Source: Mesorhizobium sp. NZP2077 (lineage in GTDB: Bacteria > Pseudomonadota > Alphaproteobacteria > Rhizobiales > Rhizobiaceae). Taken from it: DNA of 64,000 nucleotides. This document shows, one piece after another, positions 9,100-18,321 of this stretch (position 1 is its first letter; every line of letters begins with the position of its first letter). The stretch spans positions 1,990,001 through 2,054,000 of the forward strand of contig NZ_CP051293.1 in NCBI RefSeq assembly GCF_013170805.1. The letters run 5' to 3'. Below the pieces are notes generated by a model. That model did no database searches, was not told the DNA's origin, and saw only the letters and a program-made list of their open reading frames with translations. A program made the translations under genes and the position numbers.

Positions 9100-9474
9100 T
9101 CATTTGCCCGCAAGCGGCACGCCGGGCTTGAACAGCAAAATGGGCCTGATCTCGTAAACCGCGGTAGGATTGACGCGGCGAAGGTCGCGGGCGATCGCGA
9201 TGGCGTCGTCCCGCGTGGCGCAGTCGACGACATAGAGACCGAGCAGCTGTTCCTTGGTCTCGGCGAAAGGACCGTCGATGATCACACCGTCGCCGGGGCC
9301 GCGCAGGGTAATGGCATCCTGTGTCGCCCCCAGGCGCGCGGACGGTCCAAGCGTGCCTTCGTCATGAAGCCGGGTGTTGATCTTCAGCAGCTCGGCCATC
9401 AGTGCTGCGTCGTCCTGCGGCGTCAGCGCCTTGATCGCATCTTCCACGTGATAGGCAAGGATTGCATAGAACAT
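9100..9474 (-). CDS. YCII-related / DGPF-domain protein
   Basis: 124 aa. Ferredoxin-like dimeric YCII fold with the family's DGPFAETKEQLLG motif in the middle, followed by the helix DCATRDDAIAIARDL and the strand YEIRPIL. Such proteins are often fused to or encoded with ECF sigma factors, but none is adjacent here. ATG at 9474 (MFYAILAYHV) is preferred; a GTG three codons upstream is possible. Biochemical role unknown. Confidence 0.82.
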   Translation of the reverse strand: MFYAILAYHVEDAIKALTPQDDAALMAELLKINTRLHDEGTLGPSARLGATQDAITLRGPGDGVIIDGPFAETKEQLLGLYVVDCATRDDAIAIARDLRRVNPTAVYEIRPILLFKPGVPLAGK

Positions 9475-9626
9475 CCGGCGCACCCCAATTCGATCATGAT
9501 CTTAGGACCGTAACCGTTCCCGACATGTACGCCCAGTCTTGGCTGCGAGCCTCCGGACGGCTCATGACACCGCCTTGGCGGCTGGCCGCAAACTGTCTGG
9601 AAGAGGGCACCGGCCCGCTTTGAAGT

Positions 9627-10811
9627 CTACTTGGCGAGGAATGCCCCGATCCGCTCCAGCGCGCGCAGAATGTTCTCCTCGGAATTGGCGTAGGAAAGCC
9701 TGATGTAGCCTTCGCCGAGGATGCCGAAATCGGGGCCGCCGATCAGCGCCACGCCGGCCTCGTCCAGCAGGGCGGAGGCGAGCTTCTTTGCCTTCCAGCC
9801 GGTCTTCGACACATTGGGGAAGGCGTAGAACGCACCCTTGGGCGTGATGCAGGAAATGTCGGGCAAGGCGTTCAGGCCTTCGACGACGATCTTCCGGCGG
9901 TTGTCGAAGGCGCGCATCATGGTGTCGACATCGTTCTGCGGGCCATCGATGGCCGCGATGCCGGCGAACTGACTCGGCGCGTTGACGCAGGACCAGCAAT
10001 TGACCGCGAGCTTGCGCACCTTGTCATAGAGATGGGCGCCCTTGTCGCCATTCGGCCAGATCGACCAGCCCATGCGCCAGCCGGTCATCGCCCAAGTCTT
10101 GGACCAGCCATTGAGCACGATCAGCCGATCACGGATTTCGGGGTAGGCGAGCAGCGAGCAATGCGTCTCGCCATCATAGGTCATGACGTCGTAGATTTCG
10201 TCGGAGAGGATCGCGACATCAGGGTGCTTCTCCAGCCCCTTGACCAGCTTCTCGATCTCGGCGCGCGGCGTGACGCCGCCGGTCGGGTTGGCCGGCGAGT
10301 TGAGGATCAGCAGCCTGGTCTTGGACGTGATCAGCGCCAGCGTCTCCTCGGCCGAGAAGGCAAAGCCGTTCTCCTCGCGCATTGGCACGGGTATCGGTGC
10401 GGCACCGGTGAACTCGATCATCGAACGGTAGATCGGGAAGCCGGGATCGGGATAGAGGATCTCGGCGCCGGGTTCGCCGAACATCAGGATCGCCGCGAAC
10501 ATGGTCGGCTTGCCGCCGGGCAGGATCATCACCGTTTCGGGCGAGACCTCGACGCCTGTGGTGGTCAGCGTGCGGCGCGCCACCGCCTCGCGCGTCGCCA
10601 GCAGGCCGTTGGCGGGCGTGTAGCCGTGGTGGCCGTCACGCAGCGCCTTGATCGCCGCCTCGACGATATGCTGCGGCGTCTTGAAGTCGGGCTGGCCGAT
10701 GCCGAGATTGACGATGTCGCGGCCCTGGCTCGCTAGTGCGGTCGCCCTGGCCAGCACCGCGAATGCATTTTCCTCGCCGAGGCGATCGAAGGCCGAAATC
10801 GTGTGGAGCAT
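9627..10811 (-). CDS. Class I/II PLP-dependent aminotransferase
   Basis: 394 aa fold-type I aminotransferase of the aspartate/aromatic type. The PLP Lys238 lies in NGWSKTWAMTGWR, with NSPANPTGG (171-179) and the conserved Asp/Tyr in LSDEIYD before it and a phosphate-binding region at the N-terminus (GIGQPDF). Such proteins transfer amino groups between amino acids and 2-oxo acids; which ones cannot be read here. Divergent from the acetyltransferase gene, with an 83-base gap that probably holds both promoters. ATG start. Confidence 0.9.
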   Translation of the reverse strand: MLHTISAFDRLGEENAFAVLARATALASQGRDIVNLGIGQPDFKTPQHIVEAAIKALRDGHHGYTPANGLLATREAVARRTLTTTGVEVSPETVMILPGGKPTMFAAILMFGEPGAEILYPDPGFPIYRSMIEFTGAAPIPVPMREENGFAFSAEETLALITSKTRLLILNSPANPTGGVTPRAEIEKLVKGLEKHPDVAILSDEIYDVMTYDGETHCSLLAYPEIRDRLIVLNGWSKTWAMTGWRMGWSIWPNGDKGAHLYDKVRKLAVNCWSCVNAPSQFAGIAAIDGPQNDVDTMMRAFDNRRKIVVEGLNALPDISCITPKGAFYAFPNVSKTGWKAKKLASALLDEAGVALIGGPDFGILGEGYIRLSYANSEENILRALERIGAFLAK

Positions 10812-10894
10812 TTTTCTCGTCCGTGTGGTTCTTGCTGCTGGGTCGCGTTTTTGTGAGCTTCACCAGGCAAAAGTCAAACGGATTGGAGTTTTGG

Positions 10895-11581
10895 GTGTCG
10901 GAAAATCTCAAAGACTGGCAACCGCGTCCCCGGCCGGAGCGCAAGGCGATCGACGGCCGATATGTCAGGCTTGAACCGCTGAGCGCCGCAAAACACGGCG
11001 ATGGGCTCTTTGAGGCGTCTTCCGTGTCCGATGTCGATGGCCGCTTCGCCTGGCTGCCCGACTATCCGCCGGAAACCCGCGCCGCCTTCCAGCCTTGGCT
11101 GGACAAGGTCGAGGCCAGCGAGGATCCGCTGTTCTTTGCCATCATCGACAAGGCCAGCGGCAAGGTTGCCGGACGCCAGACGCTGATGCGCATCGATCCA
11201 GCCTATGGCGTCATCGAGATCGGCAACATCTATTGGGGGCCGCTGATCTCGCGCAAGCCGGCGGCGACGGAAGCGCAGTTCCTGTTCATGAAATACATCT
11301 TCGACGAGCTCGGCTACCGCCGCTACGAATGGAAGTGCAACAACCGCAACGAGCCGTCGAAGCGGGCGGCGGAACGGTTCGGTTTCAAGTTCGAGGGCAT
11401 TTTCCGCCAGCACCTCATCGTCAAGGGTGAAAACCGCGACACAGCGTGGTATTCGATCATCGACAAGGAATGGCCGGCCCTGCGCAAAGCCTATGTTGCG
11501 TGGCTCGATCCGGCCAATTTCGACGGCGCCGGCCAGCAAAAGCGACGGCTCGAGGATTGTCGCGCGGAATTCGGCGCTTAA
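10895..11581 (+). CDS. GNAT acetyltransferase, RimJ/RimL type
   Basis: 228 aa. N-acetyltransferase of the RimJ/RimL branch, with a typical core (RYVRLEPLSAAKHGDGLFEAS, then GVIEIGNIYWGPLISRKPAATEAQFLFMKYIFDELGYRRYEWKC split over the middle) and a C-terminal FEGIFRQHLIVKGENRDTAWYSII motif. The GTG start at 10895 is chosen because GGAG sits seven bases upstream and the residues before it do not look coding. Substrate unknown. It precedes the CDF gene by 32 bases and may share a transcript. Confidence 0.87.
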   Translation: MSENLKDWQPRPRPERKAIDGRYVRLEPLSAAKHGDGLFEASSVSDVDGRFAWLPDYPPETRAAFQPWLDKVEASEDPLFFAIIDKASGKVAGRQTLMRIDPAYGVIEIGNIYWGPLISRKPAATEAQFLFMKYIFDELGYRRYEWKCNNRNEPSKRAAERFGFKFEGIFRQHLIVKGENRDTAWYSIIDKEWPALRKAYVAWLDPANFDGAGQQKRRLEDCRAEFGA

Positions 11582-11613
11582 GTCCGGCTTGGGGCGCATG
11601 ACAGGAGTTGCCA

Positions 11614-12585
11614 GTGGCGCAGTCCCACGACCATAGCGGGCATGACCACGGCGGCGTCGGCCATGTGCATGGCTCCACCGACAAGAAGCGCGTGCTGATC
11701 GCGGCCTGCCTGACGGCGGGCTTCATGGTGGCGGAAGCGCTTGGCGGCCTCTTCACCGGGTCGCTGGCGCTGCTGGCGGACGCCGGCCACATGCTGGCCG
11801 ACGCCATCGCGCTCGGCCTTGCCTGGTATGCCTTCCATCTCGCAGGGCGGCCGGCGACCGGCCGGCTCACCTATGGTTTCGGCCGGGTCAAGACACTGGT
11901 CGCCTACACCAACGGCATCGCCATCTTCGTCATCGCGCTGTGGATCGTCTACGAGGCCTGGGACCGCCTGCTCACACCGGCGCCGGTGCTGGGCGGACCG
12001 ATGCTGGTGGTGGCGATCCTCGGCCTGCTGGTCAATCTCGGCTCCTTCTTCGTGCTGCATGGCGGCGACCGCGAAAGCCTCAACATGCGCGGCGCCATCC
12101 TGCATGTGCTGGGTGACCTGCTTGGCTCGGCAGCGGCGATCGTGGCGGCGCTGGTGATCCTGGCGACCGGTTGGACGCCGATCGACCCGATCCTGTCGGT
12201 GCTGGTCTCGCTGCTGATTCTGTCGACGGCCTGGTCGCTGATGCGCGCCGCCGCCCACGTCCTGCTCGAGGGCGTGCCGCCAAGCCTCGATCGGGACCTG
12301 GTCGCCAAGGACCTGGAAACGGCGGTCCCGGGCGTGCGCGAGGTGCACCATATGCATGTCTGGTCGCTCGACGGGTCAAGCAATATGGCGACGCTGCATG
12401 CCTGCCTCGACGAGGGTGTCGATGCGTACCAGGCGGTCAGCACCATCAAGAAGCGGCTTGCCAGCGAGCACGGCATCAGCCATGCCACCGTGGAACCGGA
12501 ATTCGGCCACTGTGCCGATGAGGGTGACGACCACGATCACCAGCATGAGCACGATGCGGCTGCGCATCACGGCCACCATCACTAG
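11614..12585 (+). CDS. Cation diffusion facilitator (zinc/cobalt exporter, ZitB/CzcD type)
   Basis: Inner-membrane proton-coupled exporter of divalent metal, 323 aa. His-rich N-terminus (SHDHSGHDHGGVGHVH), six membrane segments between about 25 and 215, and metal-site residues in TM2 (LLADAGHMLAD) and TM5 (HVLGDLLGS), then a cytoplasmic domain and a second His-rich tail (DHDHQHEHDAAAHHGHHH). The HxxxD pairs in TM2 and TM5 are the zinc-selective type. GTG start at 11614 with AGGAG six bases before it. A NicO-type metal transporter lies 1.3 kb downstream on the other strand. Confidence 0.93.
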   Translation: MAQSHDHSGHDHGGVGHVHGSTDKKRVLIAACLTAGFMVAEALGGLFTGSLALLADAGHMLADAIALGLAWYAFHLAGRPATGRLTYGFGRVKTLVAYTNGIAIFVIALWIVYEAWDRLLTPAPVLGGPMLVVAILGLLVNLGSFFVLHGGDRESLNMRGAILHVLGDLLGSAAAIVAALVILATGWTPIDPILSVLVSLLILSTAWSLMRAAAHVLLEGVPPSLDRDLVAKDLETAVPGVREVHHMHVWSLDGSSNMATLHACLDEGVDAYQAVSTIKKRLASEHGISHATVEPEFGHCADEGDDHDHQHEHDAAAHHGHHH

Positions 12586-12674
12586 GCCCGATCGATGACC
12601 ATTGATCGGACCTGTCTCAGGAGTTTTCCAGCTTTGAAACCCAGCCCGACGAACGACCGCCGCTCCGGTGCGGC

Positions 12675-12887
12675 ATGATGGACCGTGACACGCGCAATGC
12701 GGCCATCGCGGCGGTCTGGATCATGCTGCTGTTCGGCATTGCCGCCTTCTATCTGCCGACAGTGATGCTGGCACTCGGCAGTTTTTCGACCGTGCTGGCG
12801 GGTATCTTCGGCGTCGTCTTCGTGCTGGCGTTCTTCCTCGTGTTCTGGCTGCGCGCGCGCAGCCAGCGCAAAAATCAGGGCAAGTAA
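12675..12887 (+). CDS. Small two-helix membrane protein
   Basis: 70 aa, not assigned to a family. Two hydrophobic helices (about 11-32 and 34-59) and a basic end (RARSQRKNQGK), so probably an inner-membrane protein with both ends in the cytoplasm. It sits 12 bases before denD on the same strand and is likely co-transcribed, but the link may be only positional. Confidence 0.65.
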   Translation: MMDRDTRNAAIAAVWIMLLFGIAAFYLPTVMLALGSFSTVLAGIFGVVFVLAFFLVFWLRARSQRKNQGK

Positions 12888-12899
12888 GGGATCTTTGAC

Positions 12900-13877
12900 A
12901 TGCGCATTCTGATCACCGGCGCCGCAGGCATGGTCGGCCGCAAACTCATCGCCCGGTTGGCCAAGGACGGCACGTTGCGCGGCAAAGAGATCACCGCGCT
13001 CGATTTGCATGACATCGTGCCGCCGCAGGCGCCGGCGATGGAAGGCGTCAGCATCAGCACCCATACCGGCGACCTCGCGGTGACAGGTGCCGCCGAAGGC
13101 CTGGTCGCGTCGCGCCCCGACGTCGTCTTCCATCTCGCCGGCATCGTGTCAGGCGAGGCGGAAGCCAATTTCGATCTCGGCTACCGCGTCAACCTCGACG
13201 GCACGCGCGCCCTCTTCGATGCCATCCGGCTTGGGGGTTTTGCGCCGCGCGTCGTCTTCACCTCGTCGATCGCGGTGTTTGGTGCGCCGTTCCCGGATGT
13301 CATCCCGGATGAATTCCACCCGACACCGCTGACCTCCTACGGCACGCAGAAGCAGATGAGCGAAGCGCTGCTCGCCGACTATTCCAGGCGCGGTTTCTTC
13401 GACGGCATCGGCATCCGCCTGCCGACGATCTGCGTGCGGCCCGGCAAGCCGAACAAGGCGGCATCCAGCTTCTTCTCCGGCATCATCCGCGAACCGCTGA
13501 GCGGCCATGAGGCGATCCTGCCGGTGCCGCGCTCGGTCGTGCACACCCATGCCAGCCCGCGCTCGGCGGTGAATTTCCTGATCCGTGCGGCCGGGATCGA
13601 CGGTGCTGCCGTCGGGCCGCGCCGCAACCTGACCATGCCCGGCGTCGCCGTCACCGTCGGTGAGCAGATCGAGGCGCTGGAGCGCATCGCCGGGCCGAAG
13701 ACGGTAAGCCTGATCCGCGAGGTGCCCGACGAGACGATCTGGGCGATCGTCAAGGGATGGCCGACCCGCTTCGAGGCGCAGCGGTCACGGGAGCTTGGCT
13801 TTACTGCTGAAAAGAGCTTCGACGAGATCATCCGCGCCCATATCGAGGATGAGCTGGATGGCCAGATTCCTGGCTAG
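12900..13877 (+). CDS. denD: D-erythronate dehydrogenase-like NAD-dependent epimerase/dehydratase (DenD)
   Basis: 325 aa extended SDR. Rossmann motif TGAAGMVG (6-13), catalytic Tyr147 and Lys151 in TSYGTQK, and Ser in FTSSIAVFG. The protein resembles DenD, which oxidises D-erythronate in four-carbon sugar acid breakdown. The kinase and isomerase genes of that pathway are not beside it, so the exact substrate is uncertain. ATG at 12900. Converges on the NicO gene, 42 bases away. Confidence 0.83.
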   Translation: MRILITGAAGMVGRKLIARLAKDGTLRGKEITALDLHDIVPPQAPAMEGVSISTHTGDLAVTGAAEGLVASRPDVVFHLAGIVSGEAEANFDLGYRVNLDGTRALFDAIRLGGFAPRVVFTSSIAVFGAPFPDVIPDEFHPTPLTSYGTQKQMSEALLADYSRRGFFDGIGIRLPTICVRPGKPNKAASSFFSGIIREPLSGHEAILPVPRSVVHTHASPRSAVNFLIRAAGIDGAAVGPRRNLTMPGVAVTVGEQIEALERIAGPKTVSLIREVPDETIWAIVKGWPTRFEAQRSRELGFTAEKSFDEIIRAHIEDELDGQIPG

Positions 13878-13919
13878 GAGTTTGCGACGTCCATCCCTTT
13901 TCGATGGGATGGGGAAGAC

Positions 13920-15137
13920 CTACACGCTGCCCGTCAGACTCGCCGACAGCAGCAGCAATCCGAACAGGAAGACGAAGGCGGCGCCGGCGATCTCGACAAT
14001 CGAATGGATGCGGTTGCCCATGCGGCCGTCGCCGGCGAAATACACCGCCCAGTTCTTAGCGGTCACGGCCAGTGTCGCCAGCGCCGAGACGGTAATGGCG
14101 GTTCCAAGCGACATTGCCAGCACCGACAGGAGGCCGCCGAGCCAGAGCCCATTGAGCAGCGCGAAGCTCAGCACGATCAGCGCGCCGGAGCAGGGTCGGA
14201 TGCCGACGGCGGCCACAGCCGACCAGGCGGTGCGCCAGTCAAAGCGGTCGCCCGACAGCAGCGCCGGATCCGGCGCATGCGAGTGGCCGCAGGTTTCGCA
14301 GACCTCGCCTGCCGCGTGATCGTGATGCGCGTGGTCGTGATGCGCATGATCATGCGGGTGGTCATGCGCGGCGTGGTCATGATGGTCGTGCGAATGCTCA
14401 TGAACATGGTCGTCATGCACTTGCAGCGCATGCGAATGAGCAGGCGCCGAATGGCCGTGGGCCGCATGCGAATGACCGGCGTGGGAGTGACCAGCGCGGC
14501 CGGCATGCGAGTGGCCACCGTGCGAATGGCCGGCATGAGCGGCCGACAGGCTGTAGGCGGGCGCCCTGCCGAACAGGCGCAGGATGGAAGGGCCGAGCTT
14601 GCGCCATAAGAGCCAGGCGCCGAACAGGGTGACAAGGGCAAAGCTCATGATCTCCATGAACCAGGCCGCGTCGGTCATCGAGATGGTGGTGCCGCGCAGG
14701 ACGAAATAGGCGAGCAGCATGACCACGATCGCCGTCAGGCCCTGCAGCAGCGCCGAAACGAAGGACAACAGGACGCCGCGCCGCAGCGCCACTTCATTGG
14801 CCACCATGTAGGACGAGATCACCGCCTTGCCGTGGCCGGGGCCGGCGGCATGGAAAATGCCATAGGCGAAGGACAGACCGATGAGGATCCAGATCTTGCT
14901 GTTGTCCTGGCGCATCGCCTTCATGGCTGTCGCCAGCGCACGATAGAATTCCTGCTGTCTGAGGTTGATCCACATCAGGATGTGGGCGAACGGGCCTGTG
15001 GTCGGCGCCATGCCGTCATTGACGCCGATGCCGAGCGAACTCTGGGCGTGCGCGGCATTGGCGAAATGCATCGCGGCAAAGGTGAGGGCCAACAGGCCGA
15101 GTGCCAAACGCAGGGACGGTTTCCTCACCGGCTTCAT
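13920..15137 (-). CDS. NicO-family nickel/cobalt transporter with a large His-rich loop
   Basis: Inner-membrane protein of the NicO/RcnA family, 405 aa. An N-terminal signal-like helix (10-32), then about six membrane segments. The segment AYGIFHAAGPGHGKAVISSY carries the conserved H-x-GPGHGK signature. Between about 195 and 295 is a cytoplasmic or periplasmic loop with dozens of His in HSHAGHSH- and HDHAHHD-type repeats, ending with CETCGHSH. IRPCSGA near 310 is also a family motif. It overlaps the stop codon of the DUF1007 gene upstream by four bases, so the two are translated together. Direction of transport and metal are not certain. Confidence 0.9.
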   Translation of the reverse strand: MKPVRKPSLRLALGLLALTFAAMHFANAAHAQSSLGIGVNDGMAPTTGPFAHILMWINLRQQEFYRALATAMKAMRQDNSKIWILIGLSFAYGIFHAAGPGHGKAVISSYMVANEVALRRGVLLSFVSALLQGLTAIVVMLLAYFVLRGTTISMTDAAWFMEIMSFALVTLFGAWLLWRKLGPSILRLFGRAPAYSLSAAHAGHSHGGHSHAGRAGHSHAGHSHAAHGHSAPAHSHALQVHDDHVHEHSHDHHDHAAHDHPHDHAHHDHAHHDHAAGEVCETCGHSHAPDPALLSGDRFDWRTAWSAVAAVGIRPCSGALIVLSFALLNGLWLGGLLSVLAMSLGTAITVSALATLAVTAKNWAVYFAGDGRMGNRIHSIVEIAGAAFVFLFGLLLLSASLTGSV

Positions 15138-15802
15138 CCTTCTGGCTGACAGGTCAGTTCGAGCTTGGTGGCAAAGATCTTGCTCATGTCGGTACCTGTC
15201 GGATCGTTGAAGAAAGCGTCCGTCAGGGTCTTCTGGTTTTCCTTGATGGCCTCATCCGGGTCCGGACGGACCACTTTGCTGGTGCAATTCGACGGCAGGC
15301 CTTCGACAGTGATGTTGGAATCCTCGGTGAAGTCGATCGCGGTATAGAAAGTCGGGTCGTAGACGCCGATGTCGATCGTGCCGGTCAGCTTGATCGGCGC
15401 CTTGGGCTCGGACTCGAACAGGATGATCAACTGGTCGTTGTCGAAATTGGCCATCAGATGTGGGGGCGGCACCATCGTCACGTCCTTGCCGTTCTGCGTG
15501 ACGAGTTGGAAATAGTTGAATTCGGCCAGCGAGGCATGAACGGTGTCGGCGACATCCTTCAGCTCCTTGTCGTCAAGCTTCAGGTCGGAGTTCTTGTCGA
15601 ACTCCATCATCACCGTACTCGAAAACAGGTCGTCGAAGCGCCAGAGATGGCGCAGCGCTTTCACACTTTGGTGATCCGGGGAGAGGATGACGTCGAGGCG
15701 GGCCTCGGCGAAGACGTGTGGATGCACATAGGCCGGCCCCGTCGCGGCAAAGGTCGCCGCCAAGGCCGAAGCCAATATGATTGCATGCCGTTTGAGATGC
15801 AT
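15134..15802 (-). CDS. DUF1007 periplasmic protein, partner of NicO
   Basis: 222 aa, exported: signal peptide HAIILASALAATFAATGPAYVHPHVF with cleavage probably before HPHVF. The start HPHVFAEARLDV is characteristic of DUF1007, and the His cluster at the mature N-terminus may bind metal. The family is regularly encoded with NicO transporters, as here (four-base overlap), so a role in delivering metal to or receiving it from the membrane protein is likely by inference. The ATG at 15802 is chosen because it starts the signal peptide; 100 codons of upstream open frame look non-coding. Confidence 0.87.
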   Translation of the reverse strand: MHLKRHAIILASALAATFAATGPAYVHPHVFAEARLDVILSPDHQSVKALRHLWRFDDLFSSTVMMEFDKNSDLKLDDKELKDVADTVHASLAEFNYFQLVTQNGKDVTMVPPPHLMANFDNDQLIILFESEPKAPIKLTGTIDIGVYDPTFYTAIDFTEDSNITVEGLPSNCTSKVVRPDPDEAIKENQKTLTDAFFNDPTGTDMSKIFATKLELTCQPEG

Positions 15803-15877
15803 TCCCGGTCGCGATTCCCTTGGCCTTGGCGAGAAACCGAAGGTTACCAGAAAGGGGGCGAAAATGGGACCGCCAGT

Positions 15878-15961
15878 GCGTGTCACCCAAAAGTGTGCGG
15901 CGGTTTTGCGGTTACGATACCTATGCAACAAGAAGTCAGAGCGCGTCGCGGCGATGTGTTC
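15878..15961 (+). repeat. RIME-like dispersed intergenic repeat, copy B
   Basis: Second copy of the element found inverted at 2671-2753, lying between the DUF1007 gene and the end of the LysR gene. See copy A for the shared landmarks. Confidence 0.6.
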
Positions 15962-15977
15962 TGATGGCTGAAGCAGG

Positions 15978-16877
15978 TCAAGCGGCCTCACGTGTCCTGA
16001 ACCACTGCACCAGAAAGTCGACAAAGACACGGACCTTGGCCGGCAGATAGCGGCGGTGTGGGTAGACGGCGAAGATTCCGCCGCCGGACAGGATGCGGTC
16101 ATCGAGCACAGTCACCAGCCGGCCGCTGGCAAGATCGGGCGAGGCGATGAAATCCGGCAGGATGCAAAATCCGAGCCCCGACACGGCGGCGGCGCGCGCC
16201 GCCATCGGGCTGTTGACCTCGATTGGGCCCGACACGGCGACGCTCAGCTGATCATTGTTGTCGCCCTTGAATGCCCAGTTGTTCAGCCCGCGGCCATTGG
16301 TGTCGACGATGCAGGGCATGTGGCCGAGATCCTGTGGCCGCGTCGGCATGCCATGCTTTGCGATCAGTTCGGGCGACGCGCAGAGCTTTATGGAGAATGG
16401 CGCCAGTCGCCTGGCGATCAGCGACGAATTCTCCAGGCGCGAGATACGCACCGCGAGGTCGAAGCCTTCCTCGACGAGGTCGACGAAGCGGTCGTCGAGC
16501 TGGATGTCGAGCACGATGTCGGGGTGCTGCTTGGCGAAGTCGATCAGCGACTGGCCGATCGGTGCGTCGGCGAAAGTGCGCGGCGCCGAGAGTTTGATCC
16601 TGCCGCGCACGTCGCCGGAGGATTCGCGCACGGCGTCCGCCAGGCTGTCGACCTCGCGCACGATCTCCGAGGCGCGCCGGTAGTAGGTGTGGCCCGCCTC
16701 GGTCATCGAGAACTGGCGCGTGGTGCGGTTGAGCAGCAGCGCGCCGAGTTCGTCCTCCAGCTCGCGCACATACTTTGACAGCAGCGCCTTGGAGCGGCCG
16801 ATCTTGCGCGCGGCCGCTGAAAAGCCCTCGGCCTCGACGACGTCGATGAAGGCGCGCATGCGGGTCAGTGTGTCCAT
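15978..16877 (-). CDS. LysR-family transcriptional regulator
   Basis: 299 aa. N-terminal winged HTH (about 3-60; FIDVVEAEGFSAAARKIGRS is the recognition region) and periplasmic-binding-protein-like effector domain (about 90-290). Of the CrgA/AaeR-like branch by its text ISRLENSSLIARRLAP. It starts three bases after the end of the amidase gene on the same strand, which suggests co-transcription instead of the usual divergent layout. Effector unknown. Confidence 0.9.
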   Translation of the reverse strand: MDTLTRMRAFIDVVEAEGFSAAARKIGRSKALLSKYVRELEDELGALLLNRTTRQFSMTEAGHTYYRRASEIVREVDSLADAVRESSGDVRGRIKLSAPRTFADAPIGQSLIDFAKQHPDIVLDIQLDDRFVDLVEEGFDLAVRISRLENSSLIARRLAPFSIKLCASPELIAKHGMPTRPQDLGHMPCIVDTNGRGLNNWAFKGDNNDQLSVAVSGPIEVNSPMAARAAAVSGLGFCILPDFIASPDLASGRLVTVLDDRILSGGGIFAVYPHRRYLPAKVRVFVDFLVQWFRTREAA

Positions 16878-16880
16878 CGT

Positions 16881-18077
16881 TCAGGCCCTTTGTGCTGCGT
16901 CGAGAAGTTTTCGGCCGAGCCGTATCAGGGCAATGTCACTGCCGGGAGGGCCTAGCAGCGACAGGCCGAACGGTGCGCCGGCGACCGAGCCGATGGGCAA
17001 GGTGATCTGTGGAAAGCCGGAGAGCCCGGCGAGGCACAGAAGATGAAGCGCCCGCTCGCGGTAGGCCTGGAACTGCTCCGGCGTCGAGTCGACATAGGGG
17101 GCCGGACCCGGCACGGTCGGCAGCACAAGGAAGCCGTCCTTGCCAAGCAGGGCGCCGAGTTCGCCGCGGAAGGTCAGGCGGCGCACCTTCTCGGCCTGCG
17201 CTGTGCGGTCATCGACGGCGCGGCCAAAGCCGAAACGCTCCTCCACGCCGGGGCCAAGGTCGCGCTCGCCGCTGGTGATCCAGTCGCCATGCACGCCCCA
17301 GGCTTCCCTGGCCTGCAGCCGGCGAAAGCACCAGTAGAGTTCATCGGGGGTAGAGCTGAAATGCGTCACCGGCGTTGCCGGGGCGCCGAAAACCGCGCTC
17401 GCCAGTCCCTTCATCCCGGCATATTCGGCAAGTGCCGGGCGGGCGACCATTTCGTCCAGCCAGGTGATGGACAGCGGGCGGTCCAGGGAATGCTGGTGCG
17501 GGTCGCGGCCAAGCAATAGCTTGCCGACGGTCTCGTAGGTCTCGATGTCGTCGGCAAACCAGCCGAACGTGTCGAAGCTCGGCGCCAGCTTCATCGTGCC
17601 GTCAAGCGAAATGCGGCCATGCGTGGTGCGCAGCCCGATCAGCCCGCAAAAGCTCGCCGGCGCGCGGATAGAGCCGCCGGTATCCGAGCCGGTGGCAATG
17701 TCGGCCAGCCTGCCCGCCACCGCCGAAGCCGAACCAGACGAAGAGCCGCCGGTGACACGGTCGGGAGCGGCCGGGTTCACCGGAAACGGAAAATGCGCGT
17801 TCTGGCCGAACAGCGCGAAGGCAAGCTCGTCGGTCTGCGTCTTGCCGACGAAGCGCGCGCCGGCATCGAGAATCGCCTGCACGGCAGGCGCCGTGCGCGA
17901 GGCGGCATGGCTTTCGGCGAATCTTTGCAAATTGCCGCAGCCGGTGCGGTAGCCGGCTACGTCGTAAATGTCCTTGACGGCCAGCCGCAGACCGGCGAGC
18001 GGGCCGAGCTCGGCATGGGCCACCGGCATCTGGCGAAGATTGAGGAAGGCGTTGTGGGGGCCGTGTGTGCCTGGCAT
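16881..18077 (-). CDS. Amidase of the amidase-signature family
   Basis: Hydrolyses an amide to acid and ammonia or amine; 398 aa, short for the family. The Ser-cisSer-Lys triad is visible: Lys35 in LAVKDIYDV, the cis-Ser region GGSSSGSASAVA (110-121) and nucleophile Ser136 in SDTGGSIRAPA. Substrate not predictable. Start at MPGTHGPHN (18077) fits family N-termini that begin shortly before the Lys; the open frame extends 93 more codons upstream but that text looks non-coding. Followed after three bases by the LysR gene. Confidence 0.9.
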   Translation of the reverse strand: MPGTHGPHNAFLNLRQMPVAHAELGPLAGLRLAVKDIYDVAGYRTGCGNLQRFAESHAASRTAPAVQAILDAGARFVGKTQTDELAFALFGQNAHFPFPVNPAAPDRVTGGSSSGSASAVAGRLADIATGSDTGGSIRAPASFCGLIGLRTTHGRISLDGTMKLAPSFDTFGWFADDIETYETVGKLLLGRDPHQHSLDRPLSITWLDEMVARPALAEYAGMKGLASAVFGAPATPVTHFSSTPDELYWCFRRLQAREAWGVHGDWITSGERDLGPGVEERFGFGRAVDDRTAQAEKVRRLTFRGELGALLGKDGFLVLPTVPGPAPYVDSTPEQFQAYRERALHLLCLAGLSGFPQITLPIGSVAGAPFGLSLLGPPGSDIALIRLGRKLLDAAQRA

Positions 18078-18321
18078 CGTTCGATATCCGGATACGGTTG
18101 TGCCAACATTGTTCGATGCCAGAAATTTTACAACCTTGGATACGATTTTTATTGATTGTGACGGCAACCAGCCATATATCGCGCTTGCCCAAAGTCGCAC
18201 GTGCCTGTGGGTGTCCGCCGATCCTCGAATGGTGAGGGAAATCGGTAAGGTAACTGGAGCCAACCCCTCCAGTCGGTCTAGCGGCCAACCGCCAGCCCGA
18301 GGACACCTTGAAGCAACGACG
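18078..18321. other. Intergenic region between the amidase and ornithine decarboxylase genes (left part)
   Basis: The gap between the two divergent genes is 540 bases. This left part shows no gene. It is AT-richer around 18100-18190 (caaccttggatacga, tatatcgcgc), where divergent promoters would be expected. The right part is described as a leader RNA. Confidence 0.5.

Noticed and set aside
14280..14540. Tandem-like CATGCG/GTGGTCATG repeats resembling a CRISPR or satellite
   Set aside because: They code for the His-rich loop of the NicO transporter. Units vary in length and keep the reading frame; no spacers.
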